From NCBI RefSeq assembly GCF_014243445.1, contig NZ_JACLQD010000002.1, positions 1 to 64,000 of the forward strand: a DNA stretch of 64,000 bases, in the 5' to 3' direction. Shown here one piece after another: positions 50,257 to 59,087 of the stretch; positions within the stretch are counted from its first letter, which is position 1, and each line of letters starts with the position of its first letter. Below the pieces are notes generated by a model. It was not told the origin of the DNA. It did not search any database and saw nothing but the letters and a program-made list of their open reading frames with translations. The position numbers and the translations under genes were made by a program. The DNA comes from Paragemmobacter straminiformis (lineage in GTDB: Bacteria > Pseudomonadota > Alphaproteobacteria > Rhodobacterales > Rhodobacteraceae).

Positions 50257-51227
50257 CGCTGTCGGTCGGGGTCATCGGTCTGGGCGTGATGGGGGCAGAG
50301 CATCTGCGCCTGCTGCGCGAGGAAACGGGCGGCGCGCGTGTCGTGGCGGTTTGCGATGCCGATGCGGATCGGGCGCAGGCGCTGGCACAGGGCGCGCAGG
50401 TCTTTTCCGACCCGATGGCCCTGATCGCGGCGCAGGGGGTCGGGGCGGTCGTGATCGCCTCGCCCGATGCGACCCATGCGGGGCTGGCCTTGGCCTGTAT
50501 CGCGGCGGGCAAGCCTGCGCTGTGCGAAAAGCCCTTGGCCGCGACCGCCGCCGAGGCGCTGCGGATCGTCGATGCCGAAGTGGCGGGCGGCAGGCGGCTG
50601 TTGCAGATCGGCTATATGCGCCGGTTCGACCCCGCCTATGCCGAGATGCTGGCCGTACGGCAGGCGGGCGGGATCGGCGCGCCGGTGCTGCTGCACAACA
50701 TCCACCGCAACGCGGCAGCACCCGACTGGTTCACGGGGCCGATGGCGGTGACCAATTCCTTTGTGCATGAAATCGACATCAGCCGCTGGCTTCTGGGGTC
50801 CGAACTCGCTTCGGCCATCGTCCATGCCGCGCCCGGGGGCGATCCGTTGATGGTCACGATGGAGACCGACAAGGGCGAGATCGTCTCGACCGAGGTCTTC
50901 ATGAATGCCCATTACGGCTATCACGTGCATGCCCAGATGGTCGGGCGCGAAGGCACGGTCGAGATGGCAGCGCCTGCGGTCACGCTGGCCAACCGCGCGC
51001 GACAGCATGGCCACGGCTTTCCCGCCAACTGGGTGCCGCGCTTTGCCGATGCCTATCGCATCCAGATGCGGGCATGGGTGAATGCGGTCGCCACGGACCA
51101 ACCGGTCGGGGCTTCGGCCTGGGACGGCTATGTTGCAACGGCTGTTGCCGAGCAGGTCGTCACCGCATTGCAGACCGGGGCCAAGGCGCAGCTTTTCCTC
51201 GGGTCGCGGCCCGCTCTTTACACCTGA
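50253..51227 (+). CDS. Gfo/Idh/MocA-family oxidoreductase, third copy
   Basis: The 324-residue protein has GVIGLGVMGAEHLRLL, CEKPLAATAAEALRIV and a VTNSFVHEIDISRWLLG segment with the catalytic Asp/His pair placed as in inositol dehydrogenases. It is closest in length to IolG and may handle another inositol isomer. ATG 50253 overlaps the preceding gene's stop (ATGA); 24 bases separate its stop from the next start. Confidence 0.85.
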   Translation: MTLSVGVIGLGVMGAEHLRLLREETGGARVVAVCDADADRAQALAQGAQVFSDPMALIAAQGVGAVVIASPDATHAGLALACIAAGKPALCEKPLAATAAEALRIVDAEVAGGRRLLQIGYMRRFDPAYAEMLAVRQAGGIGAPVLLHNIHRNAAAPDWFTGPMAVTNSFVHEIDISRWLLGSELASAIVHAAPGGDPLMVTMETDKGEIVSTEVFMNAHYGYHVHAQMVGREGTVEMAAPAVTLANRARQHGHGFPANWVPRFADAYRIQMRAWVNAVATDQPVGASAWDGYVATAVAEQVVTALQTGAKAQLFLGSRPALYT

Positions 51228-51251
51228 CACCAAGAACAGAAAGCCAGCCCC

Positions 51252-52076
51252 ATGCCGATCCGTTTCGCCCTTAACCGCACCTGCGCGCCGCAACTGGCGC
51301 TGGACGAGTTTATCCAGATTGCCATGGCGGCGGGGGTCCATGCGGTGGAAATCCGCAACGATATCGAAGGGCGCGAATTTGCCGATGGCACGCCTGCGGC
51401 CGAGGTGAAGGCGCGGCTCGATGCGGCGGGGCTGGCGGTGGCTTCGGTCAACGCGCTGCAACGCTTCAACGAATGGACGCCCGAGCGCGCGAAAGAGGCC
51501 GAGGCGATCATCGCCTATGCCGCGGCCCTTGGTGCGCCGGGTGTGGTGCTGTGCCCCGTGCATAACGAGGACCACGGCTGGACCGGGGCCGAGGCCGAGC
51601 GCAACCTGCGCGACGGGTTGCGCCAGTTGCGCCCGATTTTGCAGGCGCATGGCGTGACGGGCTATGTCGAACCGCTCGGGATGAAGGGCTCGACCATGAA
51701 ACGGCAGGACATGGCCGTTGCGGCCGTGACCGATATCGACGGCTGGGACGCTTACGAGCTGTGCTACGACACGTTCCAGTTCTTCCGCTGCGGTGACACG
51801 CAGCTGTTCCCCGAGCGGATCGGCCTTGCGCATATGTCGGGCATCTCGCGTGGCGATCTTGGCCCTGCCGAGCTGACCGAACCCGATCGCGGGCTGATCT
51901 TCATCGACGACCGCGTTGGCAATGTGGCGCAACTGCGCAGTCTGTTTGCCGCCGGATACAAGGGTTTCGTGTCGATGGAGCCATTCAGCCCCGCCGTCCA
52001 GCAAGACCCCGACCTGATGTCGCGGTTGCGGGCGAGCCTTGAATATGTGGGTGCGCTGCTGCCGAAAGCGGCCTGA
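51252..52076 (+). CDS. iolI: IolI-like TIM-barrel inosose isomerase
   Basis: The 274-residue protein is of the IolI/hydroxypyruvate-isomerase-like group: ALNRTCAPQLALDEFIQIA, AVEIRNDIEG, GYVEPLGMKGSTMKR with the metal Glu, LCYDTFQFFR with Asp, IGLAHMSGIS with His and SMEPFSP with Glu. IolI interconverts 2-keto-myo-inositol and 1-keto-D-chiro-inositol. The symbol is moderate confidence because this superfamily is broad. It ends the operon that begins with the inositol dehydrogenase gene. Confidence 0.72.
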   Translation: MPIRFALNRTCAPQLALDEFIQIAMAAGVHAVEIRNDIEGREFADGTPAAEVKARLDAAGLAVASVNALQRFNEWTPERAKEAEAIIAYAAALGAPGVVLCPVHNEDHGWTGAEAERNLRDGLRQLRPILQAHGVTGYVEPLGMKGSTMKRQDMAVAAVTDIDGWDAYELCYDTFQFFRCGDTQLFPERIGLAHMSGISRGDLGPAELTEPDRGLIFIDDRVGNVAQLRSLFAAGYKGFVSMEPFSPAVQQDPDLMSRLRASLEYVGALLPKAA

Positions 52077-52123
52077 GGGACGATGCAGCGCGTCAGGCCC
52101 CTGCGGTTCGGGTCTGGCGCATC

Positions 52124-52205
52124 TTGCAATGCAGTGAATATTGCTATGCAAGAAAAATTGCCAAAAACAAAAATTGACAAAACAATTGGAACCGCATTTG
52201 ATACT
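52124..52205 (+). promoter_or_regulatory. IolR-type operator and promoter of the second sugar importer
   Basis: TTGCAATGCAGTGAATATTG, continuing as CTATGCAA to 52151, has matching TTGCA/TGCAA ends and contains GTGAATATTGC, nearly identical to the ATGAATATTGC at 44873-44883. Downstream lie TTGACA (52174-52179) and TTTGAT/GATACT (from 52197), a plausible sigma-70 promoter for the binding-protein gene. Confidence 0.6.
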
Positions 52206-52263
52206 CGCAGGCGAAAGTCGCCATCCGGCCAAGGGAGCCGGTGATTCCAAGGGAGGAATACGA

Positions 52264-53289
52264 ATGAAAAAGACTCTGCTGCTTGCATCCGTTGCGATTG
52301 CGAGCCTGACCTCGATGGCCTCGGCGGCCGACCTCAAGGTCTGCGTGAGCTGGTCGAACTTCCGCGAAGAGCGCTGGAAAACCGACGAAGCCGCGATCAA
52401 GGGCGCGCTTGATGCCGCCGGTGCGGAATACATCTCGGCCGACGCCCAGACCTCGGCCACCAAGCAGCTTGCCGACATCGAAGGCATGATCACCCAAGGC
52501 TGCTCGGCGCTGATCATCCTCGCGCAGGACTCGGCTTCCATCGGGCCGGCCCTCGATGCCGCGCAGGACGCCGGCATTCCGGTTGTCGGCTATGACCGCA
52601 TGATCGACGACCCGCGCGCCTTCTACCTGACCTTCGACAACGTCGAAGTGGGCCGGATGCAGGCCCGCGCCGTTCTGGAAGCCGCCCCCAAGGGCCGCTA
52701 TGTCATGATCAAGGGCTCGCCCGTCGACCCGAACGCGGATTTCCTGCGGGGCGGCCAGCAGGAAGTGCTGCAAGCGGCGCTTGACGCGGGCGACATCACC
52801 ATCGTCGGCGAAGCCTATACCGAGGACTGGCAGCCCGCCAACGCCCAGAAGAACATGGAACAGATCCTGACCGAGACGAACAACGGCGTTGACGCCGTGG
52901 TCGCTTCGAACGACGGCACCGCCGGTGGCGTGGTCGCGGCGCTGACCGCGCAGGGCATGGCCGGCATTCCGGTTTCGGGTCAGGACGGCGACATGGCCGC
53001 GCTGAACCGCGTGGCGCTTGGCACCCAGACCGTTTCGGTGTGGAAAGACAGCCGCGCGCTGGGCAAGGCCGCGGGCGAGATCGCCGTGGCGCTGGCCGGC
53101 GGCACCGCGATGGACAAGGTCGAAGGTGCGGCCATGTTCAAATCGCCGGGCGGCAAGGACCTGACCTCGGTCCTGCTGAAGCCGGTTCCGATCACCAAGG
53201 ACAACCTGAATGTCGTTCTCGACGCGGGCTGGATCACCAAGGACGTGCTTTGCGCCGGGGTGACGGGCGACGTCGCTGTCTGCAAATAA
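52264..53289 (+). CDS. xylose/inositol-type sugar ABC importer binding protein
   Basis: The 341-residue protein has a signal peptide (MKKTLLLASVAIASLTSMASA) and resembles XylF and the inositol-binding proteins: LKVCVSWSNFREERWKTDE, AQTSATKQLADIEGMI, GYDRMIDDPRAFYLTFDNVEVG and a late MAALNRVALGTQTVSVWKD. ATG 52264 follows GGGAGGAATACGA. Its promoter has a dyad like that before iolD and the inositol dehydrogenase gene, so inositol or a related cyclitol is the favoured ligand, with xylose as the alternative. A hairpin follows the stop. Confidence 0.87.
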   Translation: MKKTLLLASVAIASLTSMASAADLKVCVSWSNFREERWKTDEAAIKGALDAAGAEYISADAQTSATKQLADIEGMITQGCSALIILAQDSASIGPALDAAQDAGIPVVGYDRMIDDPRAFYLTFDNVEVGRMQARAVLEAAPKGRYVMIKGSPVDPNADFLRGGQQEVLQAALDAGDITIVGEAYTEDWQPANAQKNMEQILTETNNGVDAVVASNDGTAGGVVAALTAQGMAGIPVSGQDGDMAALNRVALGTQTVSVWKDSRALGKAAGEIAVALAGGTAMDKVEGAAMFKSPGGKDLTSVLLKPVPITKDNLNVVLDAGWITKDVLCAGVTGDVAVCK

Positions 53290-53308
53290 GCTGACAGGCT
53301 GAAAGATT

Positions 53309-53338
53309 GCGGCGTCCCGTGCAACAACGGGACGCCGC
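53309..53338 (+). terminator. strong hairpin after the binding-protein gene
   Basis: A perfect 12-bp stem (GCGGCGTCCCGT / ACGGGACGCCGC, loop GCAACA) is followed by GCTTAACG with no T-run. It probably stabilises the upstream mRNA or attenuates the permease genes rather than ending transcription. Confidence 0.65.
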
Positions 53339-53390
53339 GCTTAACGGGCGGGACCCCCTGCAGGGTGGCCCGAGGGGAGGAGAGACTGAC

Positions 53391-54692
53391 ATGACTGACA
53401 CCGGGCAGGTTGCCACTGCGCCCGCGCCGAAGCGTGGCATCATCGACACGCTGGAACTTGATGTCCGGCTGCTCGGGATGCTGGTGGCTTTCGCGGCGAT
53501 TGCGCTTGTTTTCACAATCTGGACGGGCGGCACCTTTGTCAGTCCGCGCAACGTCTTCAACATTTCGGTTCAGGCCGTGCCGGTGGCGATCATGGCTTGC
53601 GGGATGGTCTTCGTGATCGTCGCGCGCCAGATCGACCTGTCGGTCGGCTCGATGCTGGCCATGTGCTCCGCCGTCATGGCGATGAGCCAGGCCACATGGT
53701 TGCCGCAGGCGATGGGGCTGGAATACGGCAATCCCTATATCCTCGTGATCACCATCCTGCTTGGCTTTGCGGTGGGGACGGGCATGGGGGCGATCACCGG
53801 CTGGCTGGTCGGCTACCAGCGCATCCCGTCCTTTATCGTCACGCTGGGCGGTCTGTTCGTCTGGCGCAACGTCAACTGGTATACGACCAACGGCCAGTCG
53901 GTTTCGCTGACCGACCCGCATCTGCTGATGTTCGGCGGCACCGAAGGCGTGCTGGGCGCGCCGATCAGCATGGTGCTGGGGGTTATCGCCTCGGTCGCGG
54001 CGGTGCTGGGGCTGATGTCGGCACGGCGCAACAAGCAAAGCCACGGCTTCGTCGTGAAGCCCGCCTGGGCCGAGGGCGTGATGATGGCGCTTGTCGTGGG
54101 GGCGATCATGCTTTTCGTCACATGGCTGTCGCGCTATCCGGTGCCGGAGGCCAAGCTCAAGCGCCTGTTCGAGGCGCGGGGCGAGGTGATGCCCGAAGGC
54201 TATTCGGCCATGCACGGTCTGCCGATTTCGGTCATCATCCTGATCGTCGTCGCGGTGGGCATGACGATCACCGCCCGCAAGACGCGCCTTGGCCGCTATA
54301 TCTTTGCCATGGGGGGCAACCCCGATGCGGCGGAGCTGTCGGGCATCAACACCCGTGCGCTGACCGTCAAGATCTTCGCGCTGATGGGGTTTTTGTGCGG
54401 GTTGGCGGCGCTGATCGCGCAGGCCCGCCTGCAAAGCCACGGCAATGACATCGGGATGCTGGAAGAACTGCGCGTGATCGCCGCTGCAGTCATCGGCGGC
54501 ACGGCCCTTGCCGGTGGTGTCGGCACGATCTACGGCGCGGTGCTTGGCGCGCTGATCATGCAATCGCTGCAATCGGGCATGGCCATGGTGGGCGTGGACA
54601 CGCCCTTCCAGAACGTCGTCGTGGGGCTTGTCCTTGTGATCGCCGTCTGGGTCGACATCATCTATCGCAAGCGCATGGGGCTGACGAAATGA
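53391..54692 (+). CDS. sugar ABC importer permease (XylH type)
   Basis: The 433-residue permease has about eleven or twelve hydrophobic segments and the family motifs [45 protein letters not shown] and [19 protein letters not shown]. The length and the extra central region (residues 200-275) match XylH more than the roughly 320-residue RbsC. ATG 53391 follows GGGGAGGAGAGACTGAC; a longer frame from 53307 runs through the hairpin and is rejected. Its stop overlaps the ATPase start (ATGA). Confidence 0.88.
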   Translation: MTDTGQVATAPAPKRGIIDTLELDVRLLGMLVAFAAIALVFTIWTGGTFVSPRNVFNISVQAVPVAIMACGMVFVIVARQIDLSVGSMLAMCSAVMAMSQATWLPQAMGLEYGNPYILVITILLGFAVGTGMGAITGWLVGYQRIPSFIVTLGGLFVWRNVNWYTTNGQSVSLTDPHLLMFGGTEGVLGAPISMVLGVIASVAAVLGLMSARRNKQSHGFVVKPAWAEGVMMALVVGAIMLFVTWLSRYPVPEAKLKRLFEARGEVMPEGYSAMHGLPISVIILIVVAVGMTITARKTRLGRYIFAMGGNPDAAELSGINTRALTVKIFALMGFLCGLAALIAQARLQSHGNDIGMLEELRVIAAAVIGGTALAGGVGTIYGAVLGALIMQSLQSGMAMVGVDTPFQNVVVGLVLVIAVWVDIIYRKRMGLTK

Positions 54693-55447
54693 GCAACACC
54701 GCACGCACTCCGCTTGTCGAGATGCGCGACATCTCGATCGCCTTCGGTGGCGTCAAGGCCGTGGACCACGTGTCGATCGACCTTTACCCCGGCGAGGTCG
54801 TGGGGCTTCTGGGCCACAACGGCGCGGGCAAATCGACGCTGATCAAGATTCTGGCCGGTGCCTATCAGGCCGACCACGGCGAGATCCTGATCAATGGCGA
54901 AAAGGTCGAGATCCGCAACCCGCGCGACGCAAGGGCGCAGAACATCGAGACGATCTACCAGACGCTTGCGCTGGCCGACAACCTCGATGCGGCGTCGAAC
55001 CTGTTCCTTGGCCGCGAGATCATGTCCAACGGGCTGATGAACGACGCCAAGATGGAGGCCGAGACGCGCAAGATCATGGGGCGTCTGAACCCCAATTTCC
55101 GCAAGTTCAGCGTGCCGGTTTCGGCCCTGTCGGGCGGGCAGCGCCAGTCGGTCGCCATTGCGCGGGCGGTCTATTTCAACGCCAAGATCCTGATCATGGA
55201 CGAGCCGACCGCAGCCCTTGGCCCGCACGAGACGCAGATGGTGGCCGAACTGATCCAGGAGCTGAAGGCGCAGGGCCTTGGCATTTTCCTGATCGAGCAT
55301 GACATCCACAACGTCATGAAGCTGTGCGACCGTGCCTGCGTGATGAAGAACGGGCAACTGGTCGGGACCGTCAAGGTCGACGAGGTCACCGATGACGACA
55401 TTCTTGGCATGATCATCATGGGCAAGAAGCCGGCCAAAGCGGCCTGA
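54689..55447 (+). CDS. sugar ABC importer ATPase, single-domain
   Basis: The 252-residue ATPase has Walker [17 protein letters not shown], the sugar-importer signature [15 protein letters not shown], Walker [13 protein letters not shown] and switch region [10 protein letters not shown]. Unlike the RbsA-type protein at 34212 it has one nucleotide-binding domain only, so the complex would use two copies. ATG 54689 overlaps the permease stop. It completes the three-gene importer for the inositol/xylose-type ligand. Confidence 0.9.
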   Translation: MSNTARTPLVEMRDISIAFGGVKAVDHVSIDLYPGEVVGLLGHNGAGKSTLIKILAGAYQADHGEILINGEKVEIRNPRDARAQNIETIYQTLALADNLDAASNLFLGREIMSNGLMNDAKMEAETRKIMGRLNPNFRKFSVPVSALSGGQRQSVAIARAVYFNAKILIMDEPTAALGPHETQMVAELIQELKAQGLGIFLIEHDIHNVMKLCDRACVMKNGQLVGTVKVDEVTDDDILGMIIMGKKPAKAA

Positions 55448-55448
55448 C

Positions 55449-55470
55449 GGGTGCGCCGCAAGGCGCGCCC
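55449..55470 (+). terminator. hairpin after the importer operon
   Basis: A 9-bp stem with one T-G pair (GGGTGCGCC / GGCGCGCCC, loop GCAA) lies two bases after the ATPase stop and is followed by ATCCCCAATTTTCCC. It may reduce expression of the oxidoreductase gene downstream. Confidence 0.5.
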
Positions 55471-55496
55471 ATCCCCAATTTTCCCAAAGGCTGAAT

Positions 55497-56567
55497 ATGA
55501 TCAGATACGCCGTTGTCGGTGCGGGATGGATTTCGCAAGAAGCCTTTCTGCCCGCAGTCGCCACGACCGGAAACTCGCGCCTGCAGGCCATCGTTTCGGG
55601 CAGCGCCGAAGCCGCGCGCAAGCTGGTCGATTTCCACGGCGCGCCCGAGGTTGTGGACTATGCGGGATATGATGCGCTGCTGGCCAGCGACCGGATCGAC
55701 GCGGTCTACATCGCGCTGCCCAATTCAATGCATGCCGATTACACGATCCGCGCGCTTCGGGCGGGCAAGCATGTGATGGTGGAAAAGCCGCTTGCGACCA
55801 GCATGGCGGAAAGCGAGGCGATGGTGGCCGCCGCGCGCGACAGCGGGGCCTTCCTGATGACAGCCTACCGGCTGCACAACGAACCCGGCACCCATGCGAT
55901 GATCGAGGCGGTGCGGGGCGGTGCGATCGGGGATGCGGTCTATTTCGCCGCGACCTTCGGCTTTCAGACGCAACTGGGCAACCACCGCCTGAAGGCGGGC
56001 CATTGGGGCGGGGCGCTGCCCGATGTCGGGGTTTATTGCCTGAACGCGGCGCGCCATGTCTTTGCCGCCGAACCCGTGGCCGTGCAGGCGATGGCCAGCC
56101 GCCCCGCCGCCGACCCGCGCTTTGCCGAGATCGATGCAAGCCTTGCCGTCACGCTGCGCTTTCCCGGTGACCGTCTGGCGCAGTTCTTCTGCTCTTTCGG
56201 TTCGGCCGAGACGGAGACCATCCGCATCGTGGGATCGGAGGCCGAGCTGATCCTTGACCCCGCGTTCAAGTTCGACTCGGTCCTGCAGATGACCATCCGC
56301 ACGCCGGGCCACGAACAGCGCCGGACATTCCGGCAGGTTGACCATTTTGCGGGGCAGATCGCCTATTTCTCGGATTGCATCGCGCAGGGCGTGGCACCCG
56401 AGGCGGATGGCGCCGAAGGGCTGGCCGACATGCGCGCGCTTCTGGCGATAGACGAGGCGGCGAGAACCGGCGAGACCGTGCGGCTGGCACCTATGGACTT
56501 TGGCCGCGGGATCGACGCGGGGATGGTGCGGCGCTTGCCGGTGACGGACCGGCGTTTGCTGCTGTGA
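55497..56567 (+). CDS. Gfo/Idh/MocA-family oxidoreductase, fourth copy
   Basis: The 356-residue protein has the Rossmann start [32 protein letters not shown], and [21 protein letters not shown], which resembles glucose-fructose oxidoreductase and related sugar dehydrogenases. Here the position of the second catalytic residue reads Tyr-Cys rather than Asp/His-x-x-x-His, as in the GFOR subgroup. It follows the importer with a 49-base gap containing a hairpin. It probably oxidises an imported sugar or cyclitol. Confidence 0.83.
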   Translation: MIRYAVVGAGWISQEAFLPAVATTGNSRLQAIVSGSAEAARKLVDFHGAPEVVDYAGYDALLASDRIDAVYIALPNSMHADYTIRALRAGKHVMVEKPLATSMAESEAMVAAARDSGAFLMTAYRLHNEPGTHAMIEAVRGGAIGDAVYFAATFGFQTQLGNHRLKAGHWGGALPDVGVYCLNAARHVFAAEPVAVQAMASRPAADPRFAEIDASLAVTLRFPGDRLAQFFCSFGSAETETIRIVGSEAELILDPAFKFDSVLQMTIRTPGHEQRRTFRQVDHFAGQIAYFSDCIAQGVAPEADGAEGLADMRALLAIDEAARTGETVRLAPMDFGRGIDAGMVRRLPVTDRRLLL

Positions 56568-56844
56568 CCCGCGCGACCTAAGGCGCGGGGAACCGGGCGG
56601 GGCAGCCGCCAACCGCGCCCTGTCAGGGCGACGGGGTGGCGGGCGCCAAGCGCCTTTAGCCTTGTTCAGGCCGGGCGTGACAGGCCGCCTGTGCGGGCTG
56701 GGCGCATATCGGGGGTATCGACGGCCTTGCCGCGGCCCTGTATGAGCGCAGGCGAAATGTCCGTCTGTCGCCAGATCATGGGCGGACGGACGCGTCGGGT
56801 CATGGTGCTGTGTCGCCATTCGCCATGCAGTTGAAGGACAGGTT
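56568..56844. other. intergenic region before dusA
   Basis: This 277-bp gap begins with a 7-bp hairpin (CCCGCGC / GCGCGGG, 56568-56589) without a T-run. No gene or clear promoter could be identified in the rest by eye. Confidence 0.4.
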
Positions 56845-57825
56845 TTGAACAACAGGCCACATCTTCTGTCGGTCGCGCCGATGATGGATTGGACCGACCG
56901 TCATTGCCGGTTCTTTCACCGGCTGATGACGCGGCGGGCGATGCTTTATACCGAAATGGTGACGGCCCCTGCGGTGGTGCATGGGCCGAAGGACCGGCTT
57001 TTGGGCTATTCGGGGGCCGAGCATCCCGTCGCGCTGCAATTGGGCGGGTCCGATCCGGCGGAACTGGCGGCGGCGGTTCGGCTTGCGGTGCCTTTCGGCT
57101 ATGACGAGATCAACCTGAATGTCGGCTGCCCGTCGGATCGGGTGCAATCGGGCTGTTTCGGCGCGGTGCTGATGGAGCGCCCCGCGCTGGTGGCCGATTG
57201 CGTGGCGGCGATGCGGGACGCATCCGACGTGCCGGTGACGGTGAAATGCCGCATCGGGGTCGATGACCAGAACCCCGAGGAGGTGCTTCCCGATTTCCTC
57301 GAACGCGTCAGCGCGGCAGGGGTGACGCATTTCGTGATCCATGCGCGCAAGGCGTGGTTGCAGGGGCTGAGCCCCAAGGAAAACCGCGAGGTGCCGCCGC
57401 TCGACTATGATCTGGTCAAGCGGATGAAGGCGGCCTATCCGCAGCTGACCATCTGCATCAACGGTGGCGTGACCTCGCTTGCGCAGGTGCGCGACTTGCT
57501 GGCGGCGGGGCTGGACGGGGTGATGCTGGGGCGCGCGGCCTATCACGATCCGGGATCGGTGCTGATCGGGGCGGATGCCTTGTGGGGCGATGGCGACGGG
57601 CTGGATGCTTTTGGCGTGGTCGAGGCGATAAAGCCCTATATTGCCGCCCATCTCGAGGGGGGCGGACGTTTGCACCAGATCACGCGGCACATGCTGGGGC
57701 TGTTTCACGGACGGCCGGGGGCGCGGGGCTGGCGGCGGGTTCTGTCGGAAGGGGTCGCCAAGCCCGGGGCGGGGCTTGGCCTTCTTGATCTGGCGCTGGA
57801 CGAGGTCAGCCGCGCGGCTGCCTAG
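56845..57825 (+). CDS. dusA: tRNA-dihydrouridine(20/20a) synthase DusA
   Basis: The 326-residue flavoenzyme has the DusA hallmarks: SVAPMMDWTDRHCRFFHR at the start, NLNVGCPSDRVQSGCFGAVLM with the catalytic Cys, and HARKAWLQGLSPKENRE, a DusA-specific signature. It reduces uridine 20/20a in the D-loop of tRNAs using NADPH and FMN. No ATG lies near the family start; TTG 56845 is used, preceded by AAGGA. The gene ends at TAG 57823-57825, which overlaps the stop of the convergent exporter gene as CTAG. Confidence 0.93.
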   Translation: MNNRPHLLSVAPMMDWTDRHCRFFHRLMTRRAMLYTEMVTAPAVVHGPKDRLLGYSGAEHPVALQLGGSDPAELAAAVRLAVPFGYDEINLNVGCPSDRVQSGCFGAVLMERPALVADCVAAMRDASDVPVTVKCRIGVDDQNPEEVLPDFLERVSAAGVTHFVIHARKAWLQGLSPKENREVPPLDYDLVKRMKAAYPQLTICINGGVTSLAQVRDLLAAGLDGVMLGRAAYHDPGSVLIGADALWGDGDGLDAFGVVEAIKPYIAAHLEGGGRLHQITRHMLGLFHGRPGARGWRRVLSEGVAKPGAGLGLLDLALDEVSRAAA

Positions 57826-59000
57826 CGGCGGGCGAGGGCGAAACGCCCGAAGCCGAAAGACAGCACGCCGCAAAGCGCGATCGCCCCCAGCATCGGCGTG
57901 GCGCTTCCGTCGAAGAATGGCCCCGAGGCCGCGATCATCGCCCCTCCGGCCAGCATTTGCAGCGTGCCCCCCAGCGACGAGGCAAGGCCCGCGATGTCGC
58001 CGTGATCGTCGAGTGCCATGACCATCGTCGTCGGGATCACGAGGCCGAGGAAGGCATTGGCAAGGAACAGGCCGCCGATGCAGACGAAAAGCGGCGTGAG
58101 ACCGGCGAGGGACAAGGCGAAAAGCAGGATCGTCGTGGTGGCAAAGCCGATGCTGGCGACGGTCAGCACGGCACGCGCGCCAAAGCGCAGGCCGAAGGGG
58201 CCGGCCATTTGCGAGGCGGCGAAAAAGCCGATGGCATTGACCGCGAAGGCAAGGGAAAAGCCGGTGGGCGACAGGCCGAAAGCCCCCGTATAGACAAAGC
58301 TGGCTGTGGCGATGAAGACGAAGAAGCTGGCCATGCCGAAGCCTCCGAGGAAGGTCAGCCCCATGAAGCTGCGGTTGGTCAGCAGCCGTTTCGCACCGCG
58401 CAGCGTGTCGGCGGCGTCAAAGGGTTGGCGTTGGTCGGGGGGCAGCGTTTCACCTTGCGCGAAGGTCAGGATGGCAAGGCTGACAAGGCTTGCAAGGAGA
58501 AGCACACCGAAGATGCCGCGCCATCCGGTCAGTGCCATCACGCCCGATCCGGCAAGCGGGGCAAGCATCGGCGAGACCGAGATGACCAGCATGACGGCCG
58601 CCATCAGGCGGGTGGCGGCGGGGCCGGTATACATGTCGCGGATGATGGCACGGGGCACGACCATCAGCGCCGCCCCGCCAAGGCCCTGCACCGCGCGCCC
58701 TGCAATGAGCCATTCGACCGAAGGGGCAAAGGTGCACAGGACCGAGCCTGCGATGAAGATCGCGATTCCGGCGTAAAGCGGCGGTTTGCGGCCAGACCGG
58801 TCGGCCCAGGGGCCATAGACCAGTTGGGCAAGGCCGAAGGCGATGAAATAGGCGGTGATCGTCGTCTGCATGTCCTGAATGCTTGCACCGAGGCTTGCGC
58901 CGATGGCAGGCATGGCGGGCAGATACATGTCGATGGCGAAGGGGCCGATGCAGGACAAAAGGCCCAGGACGAGGGCGGGGCGGGCGATGCGGTCTGTCAT
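57822..59000 (-). CDS. Bcr/CflA-family multidrug efflux transporter (MFS)
   Basis: The 392-residue protein has twelve hydrophobic segments and the Bcr/CflA landmarks: IGPFAIDMYLPAMPAIGASL in helix 1, LAQLVYGPWADRSGRKPPL (MFS motif A) after helix 2 and GRAVQGLGGAALMVVPRAIIRDM in helix 4. The family exports drugs such as bicyclomycin and chloramphenicol using the proton gradient. ATG 59000 begins with MTDRIARPALVLGLLSC, a normal start; the long extension upstream is spurious. Convergent with dusA. Confidence 0.9.
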   Translation of the reverse strand: MTDRIARPALVLGLLSCIGPFAIDMYLPAMPAIGASLGASIQDMQTTITAYFIAFGLAQLVYGPWADRSGRKPPLYAGIAIFIAGSVLCTFAPSVEWLIAGRAVQGLGGAALMVVPRAIIRDMYTGPAATRLMAAVMLVISVSPMLAPLAGSGVMALTGWRGIFGVLLLASLVSLAILTFAQGETLPPDQRQPFDAADTLRGAKRLLTNRSFMGLTFLGGFGMASFFVFIATASFVYTGAFGLSPTGFSLAFAVNAIGFFAASQMAGPFGLRFGARAVLTVASIGFATTTILLFALSLAGLTPLFVCIGGLFLANAFLGLVIPTTMVMALDDHGDIAGLASSLGGTLQMLAGGAMIAASGPFFDGSATPMLGAIALCGVLSFGFGRFALARR

Positions 59001-59087
59001 GGGTCGGGCCTTCGGCAAAATGAAGTGCGCGGGATACGCCTTTTCGGCGTGCTGTGCCAGATAAAACGGGGCCTTGGGGAAAAGCGG

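Noticed and set aside
50130-52577. An 815-codon minus-strand open frame over the Gfo/Idh, IolI-like and binding-protein genes
   Set aside because: It crosses the promoter and operator at 52124-52205 and three clear plus-strand genes; composition is that of an antisense shadow.
57957-59087. Plus-strand extension that would make the PhyH-like protein 625 residues long
   Set aside because: The extension is entirely antisense to the Bcr/CflA exporter and has a Lys/Glu/Gly-rich sequence without domains; the real protein starts at 59088.
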